Shown: positions 46,024 through 57,278 of the stretch, in pieces | Layout of the letters: each line of letters opens with the position of its first letter | Numbering within the stretch: position 1 is the first letter of the stretch | Assembly (NCBI RefSeq): GCF_029873635.1 | Contig: NC_080428.1 | Location: 65,571,101-65,635,100 of the forward strand | Direction: 5' to 3' | Origin: Malania oleifera | Lineage: Eukaryota; Streptophyta; Magnoliopsida; Santalales; Ximeniaceae | DNA length: 64,000 nucleotides | The notes under the pieces: model-generated | Told to the model about the DNA's origin: nothing | What the model saw: the letters and a program-made list of their open reading frames with translations, nothing else | Database searches by the model: none | Translations under genes and position numbers: made by a program

Positions 46024-47750
46024 CTCCTCCTCAAGTTGGATCATAGATATTGATCATATCCAACTTGCAAATGAAATCATCAAAGCTCTATTGGGCTAAT
46101 CCTTTAGTAAAGATGTCTGCAGTTTGCTCCTTGGTAGGTACATAAGTCATACATATGGTTCCTTTCTTCAACCTTCTCTTTGATAAAATGTCGGTCCACT
46201 TCTACATGCTTAGTCCTGTCATGTTAAACTGGATTGAGAGAGATACTGATGACTGCTTTGTTGTCACAATAGAGTTTGATAGGGAATTTCACCGGGATTT
46301 GTAATTCTTCCAAGAGTTTCCATAACCACATTCCTTCACATATCCCTTGTGCAACTGCCTTGAATTCAGCTTCAACACTTCTTCAAGCCACTACATTCTG
46401 TTTTTTGCTCCTCCAAGTTACCAAATTTCCCCATACGAAGGTGCAATATCCGGTGGTAAACCTTCTATCTTTCACTAATCCTGCCCAATTTGCATCTGTG
46501 AAAATTTCTACTTCCTTGCTTTCACATTTCTTGAAGAAGAGTCCTTTGACCGGAGAGCCCTTGTGGTACCTGAGGATCTTGTATACAGCATCTAGGTGAG
46601 TCTTTTTCGGTGAATGCATGTGTTGGCTTACCACACTTACCGCAAATGCAATATCTAGTCTGGTATGTGATAGGTAGATTAGTTTACCAACCAATCTCTA
46701 ATACCTCTCCTTTTCAACTGGTATTTTGCAGTCTTCGACCCTCTTTACTGCGTCAATCAAGGTTTCACTAGGTTTGCATCCAAGCATGCCAATTTCGGTT
46801 AGAAGATCCAAGATATACTTTCGTTGAGAGACACTGACACCCTTTTTTGATCTAGCAACTTCCATTCCCAAGAAATACCGCATTTGTCCCAGGTCTTTAA
46901 CTTCAAACTCAATAGCTATGACTTTCTTTAATCTTTCCATTTCCACCGTATCATCTCCAGTTAGGATTATATCATCAACATACACTATCAAAATTGTTCT
47001 CTTACCACTTTCAAACTGTTGGAAGAACATAGTGTAATCTGATTGCCCTTGTCGATATCCTTGGTTACTTATCTCTTTTGCAAATCTGTCAAACTATGCT
47101 CTGGGAGATTGCTTGAGTCCATACAAGGACTTCTTAAGTTTACAGACTCTGTTTTCTTTACCTTTCTTACTGAAACCTCATGTAGACTTCTTCTTCTAAC
47201 TTGCCATTTAGAAATGCATTCTTAATATTGAGTTGTTGTAGTGGCCAATCTAAGTTAGCTGTCAAAGACAAGAGGACCCGAACTGTATCCAATTTTGCCA
47301 CTAGTGCAAATGTCTCTGTGTAGTTAATGCCATAGGTCTGTGTAAACCCTTTTGCAACGAGTCGGGCTTTAAACCGTTCAACTGTCCCATCAACTCTATA
47401 TTTCACTGTGAAGACTCATTTGTAGCCTACTGGTTTCTTTCCTCTCAGCAAATTTATAACATCCCAAGTTCCATTATTTTCCAGGGCCCACATTTCCTCC
47501 ACGACATCTTCGATCCATTCAGGAATTTCTAGGGCTTCCTGAATAGCCTTTGGAATTTTCACCCTGTCAAGGTTAGAGATAAAAGCACGATACCATGTAG
47601 ATAGAGTTTTATAAGACATGTATTTTGACCAGGGATATAGAGTACATAACCTAGTTTGTTTTCTGACTGCAAAGGGTTGCACAGAATCAGCAATAGAGAA
47701 ATCAAAAACCAATCTTCACTCCACTTCTCCCCATGAAGAGGGGGCTTTTG
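46024..47750 (-). pseudogene. Copia C reverse transcriptase and RNase H
   Basis: Minus strand: IPEWIEDVVEEMWALENNGT, then [38 protein letters not shown] (about 47,170-47,225), and IVYVDDIILTGDD with the catalytic YVDD (about 46,965). KDLGQMRYFLGMEV follows, then RNase H with FTDANWAGLVKDRRFTTGYC (about 46,450) and EAEFKAVAQGICEGMWLWKL. YCDNKAVISISLNPV and RTKHVEVDRHFIKEK close it. Stops lie near 46,697, 47,092 and 47,414 and in the terminal part. Confidence 0.92.
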
Positions 47751-49130
47751 GAAATAAGGAGTGGTTTCAAAGAACGTGACATCAAGGCTAACAAACAATT
47801 TTTTTGTTACAGGATCATAACATTTGTAGTCTTTCTGAGTAGGATAGTAACCAATAAAAACACACTTAATGGCACGAGGTTCCAATTTATCCCGATTGTG
47901 AGCATGAGCATGAACATGAACAAAAGCAATACATCCAAAGACTTTCAGAGAGAGATTGGAGTGGAGCCGAGAGTTAGAAAAGCATTCCTATAATTTCTGG
48001 AGAGGAGTGGCAAACGAAAGAACCCGACTAGGCATTCAATTAATGAGATGTGTAGCTGTTAAAATGGCATTGCCCCAAAAATATTTTTTCATATTTGTAG
48101 TGAACATCAATGCCCGAGCTATTTCAAGAATATGCCTATTTTTACGTTCAACAACCCCATTTTGTTGAGGGGTATCCACACAGAAATTTTGATGAACAAT
48201 TCCATTTTCTTGAAGATAATGTCCCAAGATATCATTGAAATCTTCCGTACCATTATCAGTACGTAAAATTTGAATATGAGTCTAGAATTATATTTGAATC
48301 ATAGAGTGGAAACTGACAAAAATAGATCAGACTTTAGTTTTATCTTTCAACAAGTAAACCCAACAAATACGAGTATGATCATCAATAAAAGTAACAAACC
48401 ATTTTGTATGAGTGCGATTAAGAGAGCGTGAAGGCCTCCCATAAATCACTATGAATCATAGTAAACGGGCTGGATGGTTTGTATGTGGACTTTGGAAAGG
48501 AATTACGTTAGTGTTTTGCAAGTTCACAAATCTCACAATGAAAATTAGAAGACGTTTTATTTGAACAAATGGAGGGAAATAAACGTCATAAATATTGAAA
48601 ATTTGGATGACTCATCCTAGAATGCCATAACAAAATCTCACTATCTCTAGAATTAGATGCAAAATGATAAAAAACAGTTTTACATTGTTCACTCATGTTT
48701 GCCTCTTTAAAGTAGTAGAGTCCCTCACACGCCTTAGCACTACCAATTGTCTTCCCCGATGATAGGTCTTGGAAAACATAATGAGAGGAAACAAATTTAG
48801 CAGAGCAATTGGAATCTTTTGTCAACTGGCAAATGGATAACAAATTGCAAGACAACTTAGGGACATGTAGGACAAATTTTAAAGTAATAGAATCAAATAT
48901 TCGAATACTTTGCCTGCAACAGTTGAGAGTGATTCATCTACAATTTTAACTTTCAAATTTCCAGCACATGGTGAATAGAATGAGAACAAATGATAAGAAT
49001 CAGTCATTTGATCAGAGGCACCCGAGTCAATTATCCATGGTGACTGCTTATGGGATATAGTATTTAAGGCTGAGAAAAAGTTACCTTGGTTTGCTAAAGA
49101 ACTAGTGGAAGACTAACCCGATGCTTAAAT
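47751..49130 (-). pseudogene. Copia C protease, pre-integrase and integrase
   Basis: Protease: SPWIIDSGASDQMTDSYHLF (catalytic DSGA at about 49,022-49,033). GAG-pre-integrase: SSGKTIGSAKACEGLYYFKE and LLWHSRMSHPNFQYL (48,855-48,586). Integrase fragments follow to about 47,900, including VDTPQQNGVVERKNRHILEI with the catalytic Glu (about 48,150-48,190) and YFWGNAILTATHLIN. The linker MEPRAIKCVFIGYYPTQKDY lies at about 47,885-47,826. Stops and shifts occur between about 48,280 and 48,560. Confidence 0.88.
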
Positions 49131-49160
49131 GATAGAGAACATTTTATCTAGTTGTTCCAG

Positions 49161-50198
49161 CTACTTTGGACTAAATGCGCCACTTGGAGTGGTATTGTTA
49201 TTTTTCTTGCCTTGTGATTTCTCAGTTGAATTATCAATAGTAACCTGAACGCCACAATTTTTTTGATTTTGTCTCAGCTTCCAATCTGCAAGTTTTCCAT
49301 GTATTTCCCAACAAGTATCTTTTGAAAGGCCCGGCTTGCGGCAGTGCTCGCACCAGAGTCTCCCTTTATGTGTCTTTTGCCCATAACCCACAACAGCTTT
49401 CGAAATTAGGGCCGATATCTCAAGCCCATTATTTTTCGAAGTTAGGGCTGATATTCCAAGCCCAATATTTCTGATTGGTGGCTTTAGCATCACATTACAA
49501 CGGCTTTCCTCACGCCTCACCTCTGCGAAGACTTCTCGAGTCGAAGGTAAGGGGCGTTGGCCGAGGATCCTTCCTCACACATCATCCAGGTCACGGTTGA
49601 GGCCGGCCAAGAACTCAAAGACTCGTTCATTCTTGAGTCGCCTCTTGTAGCGGGTATTGTCGCCAGAGCATTCCCATTCTTCCTCGACGCTCAAGTCAAG
49701 CTCCTGCCAGAGGTGTGTCATCTTCATGAAGTAATCAGTGACATCTCTCTCACCTTGCCTCATCTGCCACAATTGAGTCTTTATCTCGAAGATCTGGGAG
49801 TAGCTCTTGACATCGGAGTACATCTCATGAACAGCATCCCAGTCATTCTTCGCCGTTGGTAAGAACAAATAAATATTTCCGATTGAAGGCTTCATCGAGT
49901 TTACGAGTCACACAGTCACCATGGAATTCTCGGACTTCCATTTTTGCAGAGCTGCAACGTCAGTTGAGGCGGGCTTCTTCCTCTCACCGGTAAGGTATCC
50001 TAACCTCCCTTTGCCTTCAATCACAAGTTTGATGGACAGAGCCCATTCACAGAAATTTTTTCCGTTCAATCTCTCCACTGAGAGTGGAAAGGCAGAGTTG
50101 TCTAGCCCATTCAAACCCACGATGGAGGTGGCTTTAGAGTCGCCGTCGAGAGTTTCAGAGGAGCTTAACCCTCTGTTGTTGATGGCATCGTCGGCCAT
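49161..50198 (-). pseudogene. Copia C gag
   Basis: Three open stretches in sequence: 50,198-49,908 (PLSVERLNGKNFCEWALSIK, the DUF4219-type opening), 49,895-49,575 (UBN2-type core; WDAVHEMYSDVKSYSQIFEI, GERDVTDYFMKMTHLWQELD), and 49,520-49,161. The last has a zinc-knuckle-like WCEHCRKPGLSKDTCWEIHG, with CX2C and a shifted Cys/His pair typical of this copia group. Frame changes separate the parts. The nominal start Met at 50,198 lies 38 bases inside the LTR. Confidence 0.88.
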
Positions 50199-50235
50199 TG
50201 CTAACTAAGGTTTAGAAACTCTAGCTCTGATACCA

Positions 50236-50429
50236 TGAAAACCGAATGGAATTTCTGTATTTCTTGAATAAATTTGTATAGACCAATATACAATATTTAT
50301 AATACAATCGTAAGGTCTAAATATGGAAACAATCTCCTAACAGAATCTCTCTCAATAATATACAATCTTCTACATTTATATACTTCCCTAATTTACTCAA
50401 GATACACGAAGATACTCGGGATTTCTACT
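50236..50429 (-). repeat. 5' LTR of copia C
   Basis: TGAAAACCGAATGG to GATTTCTACT on the plus strand, next to the reversed PBS. The terminal A of the 3' copy (TACA) is T here. Confidence 0.9.
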
Positions 50430-51176
50430 CATATCTTGCCATGGGAAAGGGGTATACAATCCTGAGTTACGTTTCCTACCTTTCGCTGTCTGACAAATAC
50501 AACATTGTGAAACAATCCTAGCAACATCTCTCTTCGGACTAGGCCAATAGAATCTATCCTCAATCATAGCTATGGTCTTATCTCCACCGAAGTGCCCTGC
50601 AGCACCTCCAGCATGTAATTCATAAATCAGCTGGTCACGTAGAGATGTGGATGGGATACATAATCTAGCCCCTCTAAAAAGAAATCCATCATGAATCACA
50701 AAGTCTAGGTGAGATCTAGGAACTTCCTGCAGCAAATTAGAAAAGATATCATAAAAGTTTTTACACTGAGAGTACTGTTGCTTGATGCTATCGAAGCTAA
50801 CAACTTTCACCTGAAGAGTTTGTATTGTGGCTACAACTCGGCTCAAACCATCAGCAGCCTTATTCTCAACACCAGCTCGGTGTTTGAGTACAAAGTTGTA
50901 CTGCTATATGTACTCGACCCATTTCATATGTCTATGCCCTAGCTTCTTCTGAATATGTAAATACCTAAGGGCCTGGTGGTCTGAGTATAAGACAAACTCC
51001 TAAGGAAGGAGGTAGTGTCTCTAGTGTCGCAATGACTGTACTACATCATAAAATTCCCTATCACAGGTAGAATACTGTTGTTTTGCCTCATTCAACTTCA
51101 CACTAAAAAAGGCTATAGGGTGTCCCTCTTAACTAAGTACTCCTCCAATGCCTACACCTAAGGCGTCTTAGCAACC
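50430..51176 (-). pseudogene. Gypsy B RNase H and integrase N-terminus
   Basis: RNase H (about 51,130-50,850): HPIAFFSVKLNEAKQQYSTC, DREFYDVVQSLRH, FVLYSDHQALRYLHIQKKLG and HRAGVENKAADGLSR, with five in-frame stops. The open stretch 50,846-50,430 holds the integrase zinc domain: ELHAGGAAGHFGGDKT (the two His) and CCICQTAKGRKRNSGLYTPF (the Cys pair). It ends at PWQDM where copia C enters. Confidence 0.9.
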
Positions 51177-52238
51177 TCAAAACAATTTCTGGAAATCTGG
51201 GAGGTGTAGCAATGGTGCCTTAGTCATCAAATCTTTCATATCCAAAAAGGCTTTTGTTGCATATTTCGACCATGTCAATTCTCCTTTCTTGAGGCAGTTT
51301 GTAATAGGGGCCATGATGGTGCTAAAGTTCCTAATGAACCTCCTATAGAATGTTGCAAACCCATGAAAACTCCTCGCATCATGTATGTTCCAGGGAGTAG
51401 GCCAATCTCTAATGGCTTTGACCTTATCAGGGTAAACAAAAACGCCATGCTTAGACACAACAAAACCAAGGAAGATGACGTGTGTAGTCATGAAAGTGCA
51501 CCTCTTTAAATTGGCATACAACTTCTGCTCCCTCAAAACCTCAAACACTCTCCTCAAATGGACAAGGTGCTCCTTCGTAGTCTGTCTATGGACCAATATA
51601 TCATCAAAGTAGACTACAAGGAAGTGTCCAATGAAAGGCCTTAATACCTGAGTCAGAACTCTCATGAAAGTGCTCGGTGCGTTAGTTAGCCCAAATGACA
51701 AGACTAACCGCTCATATAACCCATCCTTTGTCTTGAAGGCAGTTTTCCACTCATATCCCGGTTTGATACTAATATGATGGTATCCATTTTTAAGGTCTAT
51801 CTTTGAAAAAATCTTGGATCCTACCATCTGATCAAGCATATAATCTAGTCTAGGTACGAGAAACCTATACTTGATGGTGATCTTGTTGATTGCTCTGCTA
51901 TCGATGCACATCCTCCAAGTGCCATCTTTCTTGGGAGTGAGGAGAGCAAGGCAGGCACATGGACTCATGCTCTCCTGAATAAAGCCCTTTCCTCTCAGTC
52001 TATTCACTTGTTTCATCAACTCCTCATGTTCTCTCGAGTTCATTCTATAATGTGGTAAATTAGGCAGAGATGAACCAAGAACAAGGTCAATGACATGTTG
52101 AATGTCTCTCATGGGAGGTAGCTCACTAGGTGGCACAGAGATGACATCTTCAAACTCGAAAAGTATAGGTGATACTTCTAGTGGTGTTTCATGCTCAAAA
52201 AGGGGTGCTTCAGTCTCCCTAGTAACAGCCACATACAC
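51177..52238 (-). CDS. Gypsy B reverse transcriptase (353-codon open frame)
   Basis: Uninterrupted RT domain. N-terminal linker to [13 protein letters not shown], then RT blocks: [60 protein letters not shown] (first catalytic Asp), and [32 protein letters not shown] carries the catalytic YFDD, at about residues 209-220. It continues through VFLGFVVS-type and [20 protein letters not shown] blocks into the RNase H connection. All RT blocks and catalytic Asp residues are present. It belongs to gag-pol and is separated from protease and RNase H only by point stops. Confidence 0.93.
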   Translation of the reverse strand: MYVAVTRETEAPLFEHETPLEVSPILFEFEDVISVPPSELPPMRDIQHVIDLVLGSSLPNLPHYRMNSREHEELMKQVNRLRGKGFIQESMSPCACLALLTPKKDGTWRMCIDSRAINKITIKYRFLVPRLDYMLDQMVGSKIFSKIDLKNGYHHISIKPGYEWKTAFKTKDGLYERLVLSFGLTNAPSTFMRVLTQVLRPFIGHFLVVYFDDILVHRQTTKEHLVHLRRVFEVLREQKLYANLKRCTFMTTHVIFLGFVVSKHGVFVYPDKVKAIRDWPTPWNIHDARSFHGFATFYRRFIRNFSTIMAPITNCLKKGELTWSKYATKAFLDMKDLMTKAPLLHLPDFQKLF

Positions 52239-52664
52239 AACCTGTGTATCGCGACTCTCCTGCTTAAACAGCTTTTTACTTATGATATTTAATGATTTTC
52301 AACTAGTTTTTGTTTTTTCCTTCTTTAACTCACCTTTCGCCACTAGTGGACTCAAAACAATTCTCTTGTTATTACACCTAAAGGAATAAGTGTTGGCACG
52401 CCCATTATGTGAGACATCCAAATCATACAACGAAGGTCGCCTTAACAAAATATGGGCAACGTCCATGGGAAGGACATCACACCAAATATCATCCTCATAA
52501 TCACCAATCTTAATGGGGACTAGGCATCTATGGCTCACGGGCATGGTAGTGGAATCAACCCAAGCTACCTTATATGGTTGTAGGTGTGGCTCAACTTTCA
52601 ATCCCAACTTCTTAGCTGTGGATTTAGGCACATTATTTATACAGCTACCACCATCTATAATCAT
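52239..52664 (-). pseudogene. Gypsy B retroviral-type protease region
   Basis: Open stretch 52,664-52,299: MIIDGGSCINNVPKSTAKKL, with DGGS at the active-site position where related families have D(S/T/G)G(A/S). Then VGWVDSTTMP-type substrate loop, IWCDVLPMDVAHILLRRPSL and YDLDVSHNGRANTYSF. Such proteases cut the gag-pol precursor. A frameshift or stop separates it from RT. Confidence 0.88.
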
Positions 52665-52718
52665 CTTGCAACTTTTACTCTCACACTTTATGTAAGTATG
52701 GAAAATAGAAGTGCGACG

Positions 52719-54059
52719 CTAGTCCTCCTGATCCTTGGGAATGATCATAATGCGTCTCAGCACTCTCAATTGGGCACTCTCATCTAGCTCACTTGACATC
52801 TCATCCTCACTAGGTACAACTTCAAGAACATATATTTGATCCTCCTCCAGCTTGTCCTCACCATCTTCCCTATCAAGTGCCAAGTTCTTGGTGGGACATT
52901 GTTTGGCAAAGTGTCCTTGTTTATAGCACCTGAAACACACTGCATTGCCAAAACTTTGGCGAGAGGATCCAGTCATGGGTGCTTTTCCCTTGTCCATAGG
53001 TTTCTGAACTGTGGGATTGCTCCCTCGGGAGGTGACTTGACCTAATTGAGTTGGTCGGGACTTGTCATAACTCTGTACCTTTCGAGATTATGACTCATTT
53101 GAAGAGGCACCAAACCGTTTTCCCATGGGCCCTTTATTCATTTGCTCAAAGTCATGAGCTAAATTATAGACCCTTTCAAGGGACTCAATGTGATGGGGAA
53201 ATAGTTCTCTCCTCAATTTAGGCTTTAATCATATGCGAAATCGGTAGATCTGCTTACTAACAGTCTCATAGACACCACATCTTATGGACAACTCATCAAA
53301 TTGACTCATGTATTCTGACACGGTCATGCTACCCTAATGCAAATTGAAGAGCTGATCCATAAGGCGCTCTCTATAGCTAAGGGGTACATACTTCTCCCTC
53401 AACCTATCCTTCATTAGGTCCCAATGCTCAATGGGCCCATGATCTAACCTCGCCTCTTGCCTCTCAACATTCAACCAATGGAGCTTGGCTTGCCCCGTTA
53501 ACCTCATTTTTGCAAACTTAATCCGATGAGGGTCAGTCCTCCTATAACAGTCAAAATAGGAATCCATCTCAGTCAACCAATCTTGGAAGACTTTCGGGTT
53601 CATCAGTCCATCATAGGTGGGGGCCTCTATCTTTACTTGCCTCGTCACATCCTCGTAAGGATAATGATGATCCCTATGGTAAGGTCTCCTACCTTGAAAG
53701 TCATCAACGTCATAGTCCTCATCACCCCAATGTTGGGCATAGGGTTCATAACGTGGGAGTCTCCTAACAAAGTCATCTTGGAGATTCACTCGCCTTTGTG
53801 GAGAAAGAGGAGGTCTTTCTCTAGGAGGTATAGGTGGCTCTCTAGGCTGTTCATCATCATTATCTCGCTCAATGGGCAGCTCTAAATTGTCTTGGTGTGG
53901 GTTATGGACTAGTTGGACTTCCAACCTATCTAGTCTTTGGCAGGTCTTAACTAGCTCTTGATTCAAGTCACGGATTTGATCTTTAAGCTCATCTATTGAG
54001 GCATCTCTCTCAACATCAGTCCTACAACCTCGGTAAGGATTCCCGGCTCGAGTAGACAT
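52719..54059 (-). pseudogene. Gypsy B gag with zinc knuckle
   Basis: A 241-codon open stretch (54,059-53,334) starts MSTRAGNPYRGC. It has a coiled-coil region (SIDELKDQIRDLNQELVKT, then RLDRLEVQL), a Pro/Arg-rich linker, and the Retrotrans_gag core (FQDWLTEMDSYFDCYRRTDP, MRLTGQAKLHWLNVERQEA). The gag end and a basic linker follow through stops. The 52,997-52,719 stretch carries an intact zinc knuckle, CFRCYKQGHFAKQC (CX2CX4HX4C), then an acidic tail. Gag forms the particle and binds RNA. Confidence 0.92.
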
Positions 54060-54153
54060 CCTAGGGGTTGGGGAAGGATTCGGCCAACACTAGGCCAGCC
54101 CTTTGGAATGGTGTTTGGTCACACAAAGTATGGTCAAATGTGAACCCAACCTA

Positions 54154-54166
54154 GGCTCTGAAACCA
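54154..54166 (-). other. Primer-binding site of gypsy B
   Basis: On the minus strand TGGTTTCAGAGCC lies three bases inside the 5' LTR edge, one change from the initiator-Met complement. Confidence 0.85.
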
Positions 54167-54169
54167 ATA

Positions 54170-55302
54170 TGATGTGGGATGGTTCTAAGTAGCCCTAGTC
54201 CTATGGTTGACCCTATTTGTAGCACACACAATATCACAATCTATGAGAAGAATTGAATTAACCAAGCATGAACATCACAAACATATTCTAATGACCACAA
54301 GTTGTTAAGATTTTGAAAACATATATGATTTGGTTCAAAAGCCCTTAGTTGATCATTTCATTCAAGTAATCAAGTTCACTTTAAAAGATGTTATATTAAA
54401 AGTCTTAGATCACAAGTCCTAACGTACAAATCAAATATCCCTAAGCATGGTATTAGCAAGCACGTTCATGTTGAAAATCAAAGAAAAATGAACAAGGTTT
54501 TTCAATCAAGGATTCGGGTAGAGTTTCAAGGCTTACAAGGTACTTTTAGGGGCTGTTTTAGACAGTCGCAAACAAGGAATTGGAACGAGCTTACCAAAAG
54601 TTTCAGAACGTCAAACACCAAGACACATGAGTACTCGATCGCACCACGAACAAACTTGTTGATCCTTAGGAATCTTGAGGTGGTTGTGGCTGTGAGCTAT
54701 GAAAGAGGTGTGGGTGTGTACTGTTGATGATGACATTGATGTTGTCGTGGTCTCTCACCACCCAATGTCCGGAAAGACGGAACGTAGTCTCACACTATTC
54801 ACTCACAAGGAGAGGAACAAGATTCAGAAGTTCAAGCAAAAGCTTCTTTTTTTAATTGATAATGCAAGATGCCTTTTATAATACAAGTGATGACATATTT
54901 ATAACCTTACATGCACATGACTTGCACACGACTTCTTAAAAGATTAAAGAAAATACAAAAGTAAAACAAAACATTTAAAACATATGTAATGAGGATCCTA
55001 AGAAATAGTTTGTCATAGGAAATAAGTACCTAGGAACTAGAATAATTATGATAGTGGAATCTAGGAACTAAAATGAAATAAATGCTTCTTGAAAACCCAA
55101 AACTCTTTTACTTGCAAGTTGTCATGCTTCTTGAAAAACCAAGACTCTTTGACTTGCAAGTTGTCATCCTCTTTTCAAGCTAGCTTCTAAGAGAAGCTTC
55201 AATTGCTGCAAATAAAGTTCACATCAATGGTGGACTTCGGGTGGTCGTCCACATGTCACAATATCCACGAAAGATACTCGAGGTGCATGTTGATCCCCAT
55301 CA
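54170..55302 (-). repeat. 5' LTR of gypsy B (1.13 kb)
   Basis: On the minus strand TGATGGGGATCAACATG to CCCACATCA. The CTCCC duplication follows at 55,303-55,307. Compared with 43,521-44,674 it has scattered changes and a small deletion near 54,675. Confidence 0.93.
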
Positions 55303-55307
55303 CTCCC

Positions 55308-56004
55308 TCATCAATAAAAAGCCATCCTTTGTCCTTGGTGGTAAAATTTCATATTCAGTTATCTTCCCAAAGGCTCCCTTCCTCCTCGTATATTCAGTTG
55401 TGTGTCCTTTGTCCATCAGTTAACTCCAGGAATAGATAAGTTGGATCCTCATGCTATCAAATGTATCTTTCTGGACTATTCCTATACTCAAAAAGGATAT
55501 TAATGTTATAGTCTTGCTTTACATTGATTTTTGTCTTTGTTGATATCACCTTCTTGGAGTCTACACCATACTACTTTGATTCCTTGAGTTCAGTTGACCT
55601 TAATGAGTCTCTTCCTCTACCTTGCCTTCCAGATCCAAACCTAGTACATATACATAATCCTCCTACATCTTTATCCAGTTTGAGTCCTTCTCGTCGCTTG
55701 GATAATCCAATTTGCAAGTATACACATGACGACTCAAAGGGGAAGTGCCTCCTCTAGCTTCTACTATTGTGCCTCTAATTTTCTTGTCAGATGATCTTAT
55801 TTCCCATGATGTTGATCCTCCTATAGCTGTTCAAAAAGGTAAATGCACTTGTACCCAACATTCGATCTCTAATTTTGTTTATTATGATTTCTTGCCACCC
55901 TCTTATTATTGTTTTTTTCATTATTCTGCCTTTTATTTCTATTTCAAAATCTATTTATGAAGCCCTATCCCATTCTGGGTGGAGGGTAACAATGGTTGAA
56001 GAGT
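55308..56004 (+). pseudogene. Outer copia E pol: integrase end and RT linker
   Basis: Resumes exactly where 43,520 stopped: INKKPSFVLGGKISYSVIFP, then HAIKCIFLGYS-type and FLESTPYYFDS. The Ser/Pro-rich linker carries SPSRRLDNP and CTQHSISNFVYYDFLPPSYY, then EALSHSGWRVTMVEE. Copia D inserts after GTTGAAGAG at 56,004, and RT resumes at 63,672. Stops near 55,422, 55,487, 55,513 and 55,756. Confidence 0.9.
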
Positions 56005-56272
56005 TTCAAATATTTTGTGAATGGCCGAATGAATTGGCCTTGACTTTTGTATATTATATATATAGACTTTACAAGAATGCTATACATGGAAAGTAAATAA
56101 GGTCTAGCATGATTCTAGCCCTATACAAGTAAACTATAATCTGTCAAGCCCTATACATGTAAATTAAATATATGCTAATTGTACAAAATGATGAATTAAA
56201 ATATAAGGAAATAAATGTGGGCTGAAGTAAGGAAAGAAATCTTTTGCTCTGTTGTTTGTTGTTCCGTTGACA
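56005..56272 (-). repeat. 3' LTR of copia D
   Basis: Plus-strand TTTCAAATATTTTG to CCGTTGACA. The first TG is mutated to TT relative to the 5' copy. Contains TATATTATATATATAGAC near 56,051. Confidence 0.9.
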
Positions 56273-56279
56273 GCCACCC

Positions 56280-57278
56280 TCAAATTGATGCGGATTGATC
56301 AACAAGCATCAATTTGCTACTTAGGAAGCAATGTTGACGACGAGTGAGAGCCTTGGTGAAGATATCCGCAATTTGTAATTTAGTGGAAATGTGTGGAAGA
56401 GTGATAACATGAGCTTCAAATGCTTCATAGATAGAGTGACAATCGACTTCAATATGCTTCGTGCACTCATGATAGACAAGATTGGCCGTGATTAGGATAG
56501 CACTCATATTATCGGCATGTGGAGGTGTAGGAACGGTCTCAGGAAAATCTAGCTCAGCAAGCAAGCCTTGAAGCCAAATAATTTCAGAACAAGCAAAAAA
56601 CATCGTCCAGTATTCAGATTCCATCGATGATTTAGAAACTCTGTCTTGCCTCTTACTCTTCCAAGAGATCAATGCATCACCTAAGAACACACACCAACCA
56701 ATGATGGAGCGACGTGTATCCGCACAACCAGCCCAATCAACATCGCTATAAGCATCAAGGCGAGTAGAATTGCCTGCAGGGAAGAATAAACCACGGGCAA
56801 AAGTGCCCTGAATATAGCGTATGATCCTACAGATAGCAACCAAATGAAGATGACGAGGAGTCTGAAGAAACTGGCTGACATGCTGTATAGCAAAAGAAAT
56901 GCCTGGACTAGTAATGGTGAGATAGACAAGACTACCCACCAACTTCCAGTGTAAACTGGGATCAACAAGTAAATCACCCTCCTCTTTGCCAAGCTTGACA
57001 TTTAATTCCATGGGAGTATCAACAAAAGTACTCTTTTGAAGGTCAGTGGCCACCAAGTCACTAGCATACTTATGTTGATTGAGTGAAATACTTGAGGGAC
57101 TATGATTCACCTCAAGACCAAGAAAATATGTGAGAGACCCAAGATCTTTCATATGAAAGGACTCTAAGAGATGAGTCTTGAGCTTAACAAGTAAAGCAAA
57201 ATTGGAACCAGTAATCACAATATCATCAACATAAATCAAAAGAACAATAATACCCATGTCTGATTTTCGAAGAAACAA
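56280..57278 (-). CDS. Copia D reverse transcriptase C-terminus and RNase H (332 codons open)
   Basis: A long intact frame: LLIYVDDIVITGSN with catalytic YVDD (about residues 16-19), MKDLGSLTYFLGLEVNHSPS, LVGSLVYLTITSPGISFAIQ and CRIIRYIQGTFARGLFFPAG. RNase H follows with DVDWAGCADTRRSIIGWCVF, SSMESEYWTMFFACSEIIWL, ADNMSAILITANLVYHECTK, HIEVDCHSIYEAF and LQIADIFTKALTRRQH. RNase H acids are present; the DxN block reads ADNMSA. The N-terminal RT lies in another frame (57,640-57,236) with a shift near 57,250. Too short to be autonomous. Confidence 0.93.
   Translation of the reverse strand: MFLRKSDMGIIVLLIYVDDIVITGSNFALLVKLKTHLLESFHMKDLGSLTYFLGLEVNHSPSSISLNQHKYASDLVATDLQKSTFVDTPMELNVKLGKEEGDLLVDPSLHWKLVGSLVYLTITSPGISFAIQHVSQFLQTPRHLHLVAICRIIRYIQGTFARGLFFPAGNSTRLDAYSDVDWAGCADTRRSIIGWCVFLGDALISWKSKRQDRVSKSSMESEYWTMFFACSEIIWLQGLLAELDFPETVPTPPHADNMSAILITANLVYHECTKHIEVDCHSIYEAFEAHVITLPHISTKLQIADIFTKALTRRQHCFLSSKLMLVDQSASI

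Larger units (their letters stand above)
45830..50429 (-). mobile_element. Copia C nested in gypsy B integrase, minus strand
   Basis: A 4.6-kb element with 194-bp LTRs at 45,830-46,023 (3') and 50,236-50,429 (5') and a reversed PBS (GCTCTGATACCA) at 50,224-50,235. Gag to RNase H are collinear on the minus strand. LTRs differ at roughly ten sites by eye. It splits the gypsy integrase between PWQDM and DFVLG. No five-base TSD is visible: the flanks are AGTCC and CATAT, and a few target bases seem lost. Confidence 0.92.
43521..55302 (-). mobile_element. Gypsy B: chromodomain element, minus strand
   Basis: LTRs 43,521-44,674 (3') and 54,170-55,302 (5') with a perfect TSD CTCCC at 43,516-43,520 and 55,303-55,307. 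A PBS-like TGGTTTCAGAGCC lies just inside the 5' LTR (54,154-54,166, one change from the iMet site). On the minus strand the order is gag, zinc knuckle, protease, RT, RNase H, integrase and chromodomain, the chromovirus order. Several frames are long and nearly intact, so it is younger than gypsy A. Copia C interrupts the integrase at 45,830-50,429. Confidence 0.95.

Noticed and set aside
42768..56004. Endogenous pararetrovirus (caulimovirus-type) content
   Set aside because: RT, integrase and chromodomain order, LTR pairs and TSDs identify LTR retrotransposons; no movement-protein or coat-protein signature was seen.
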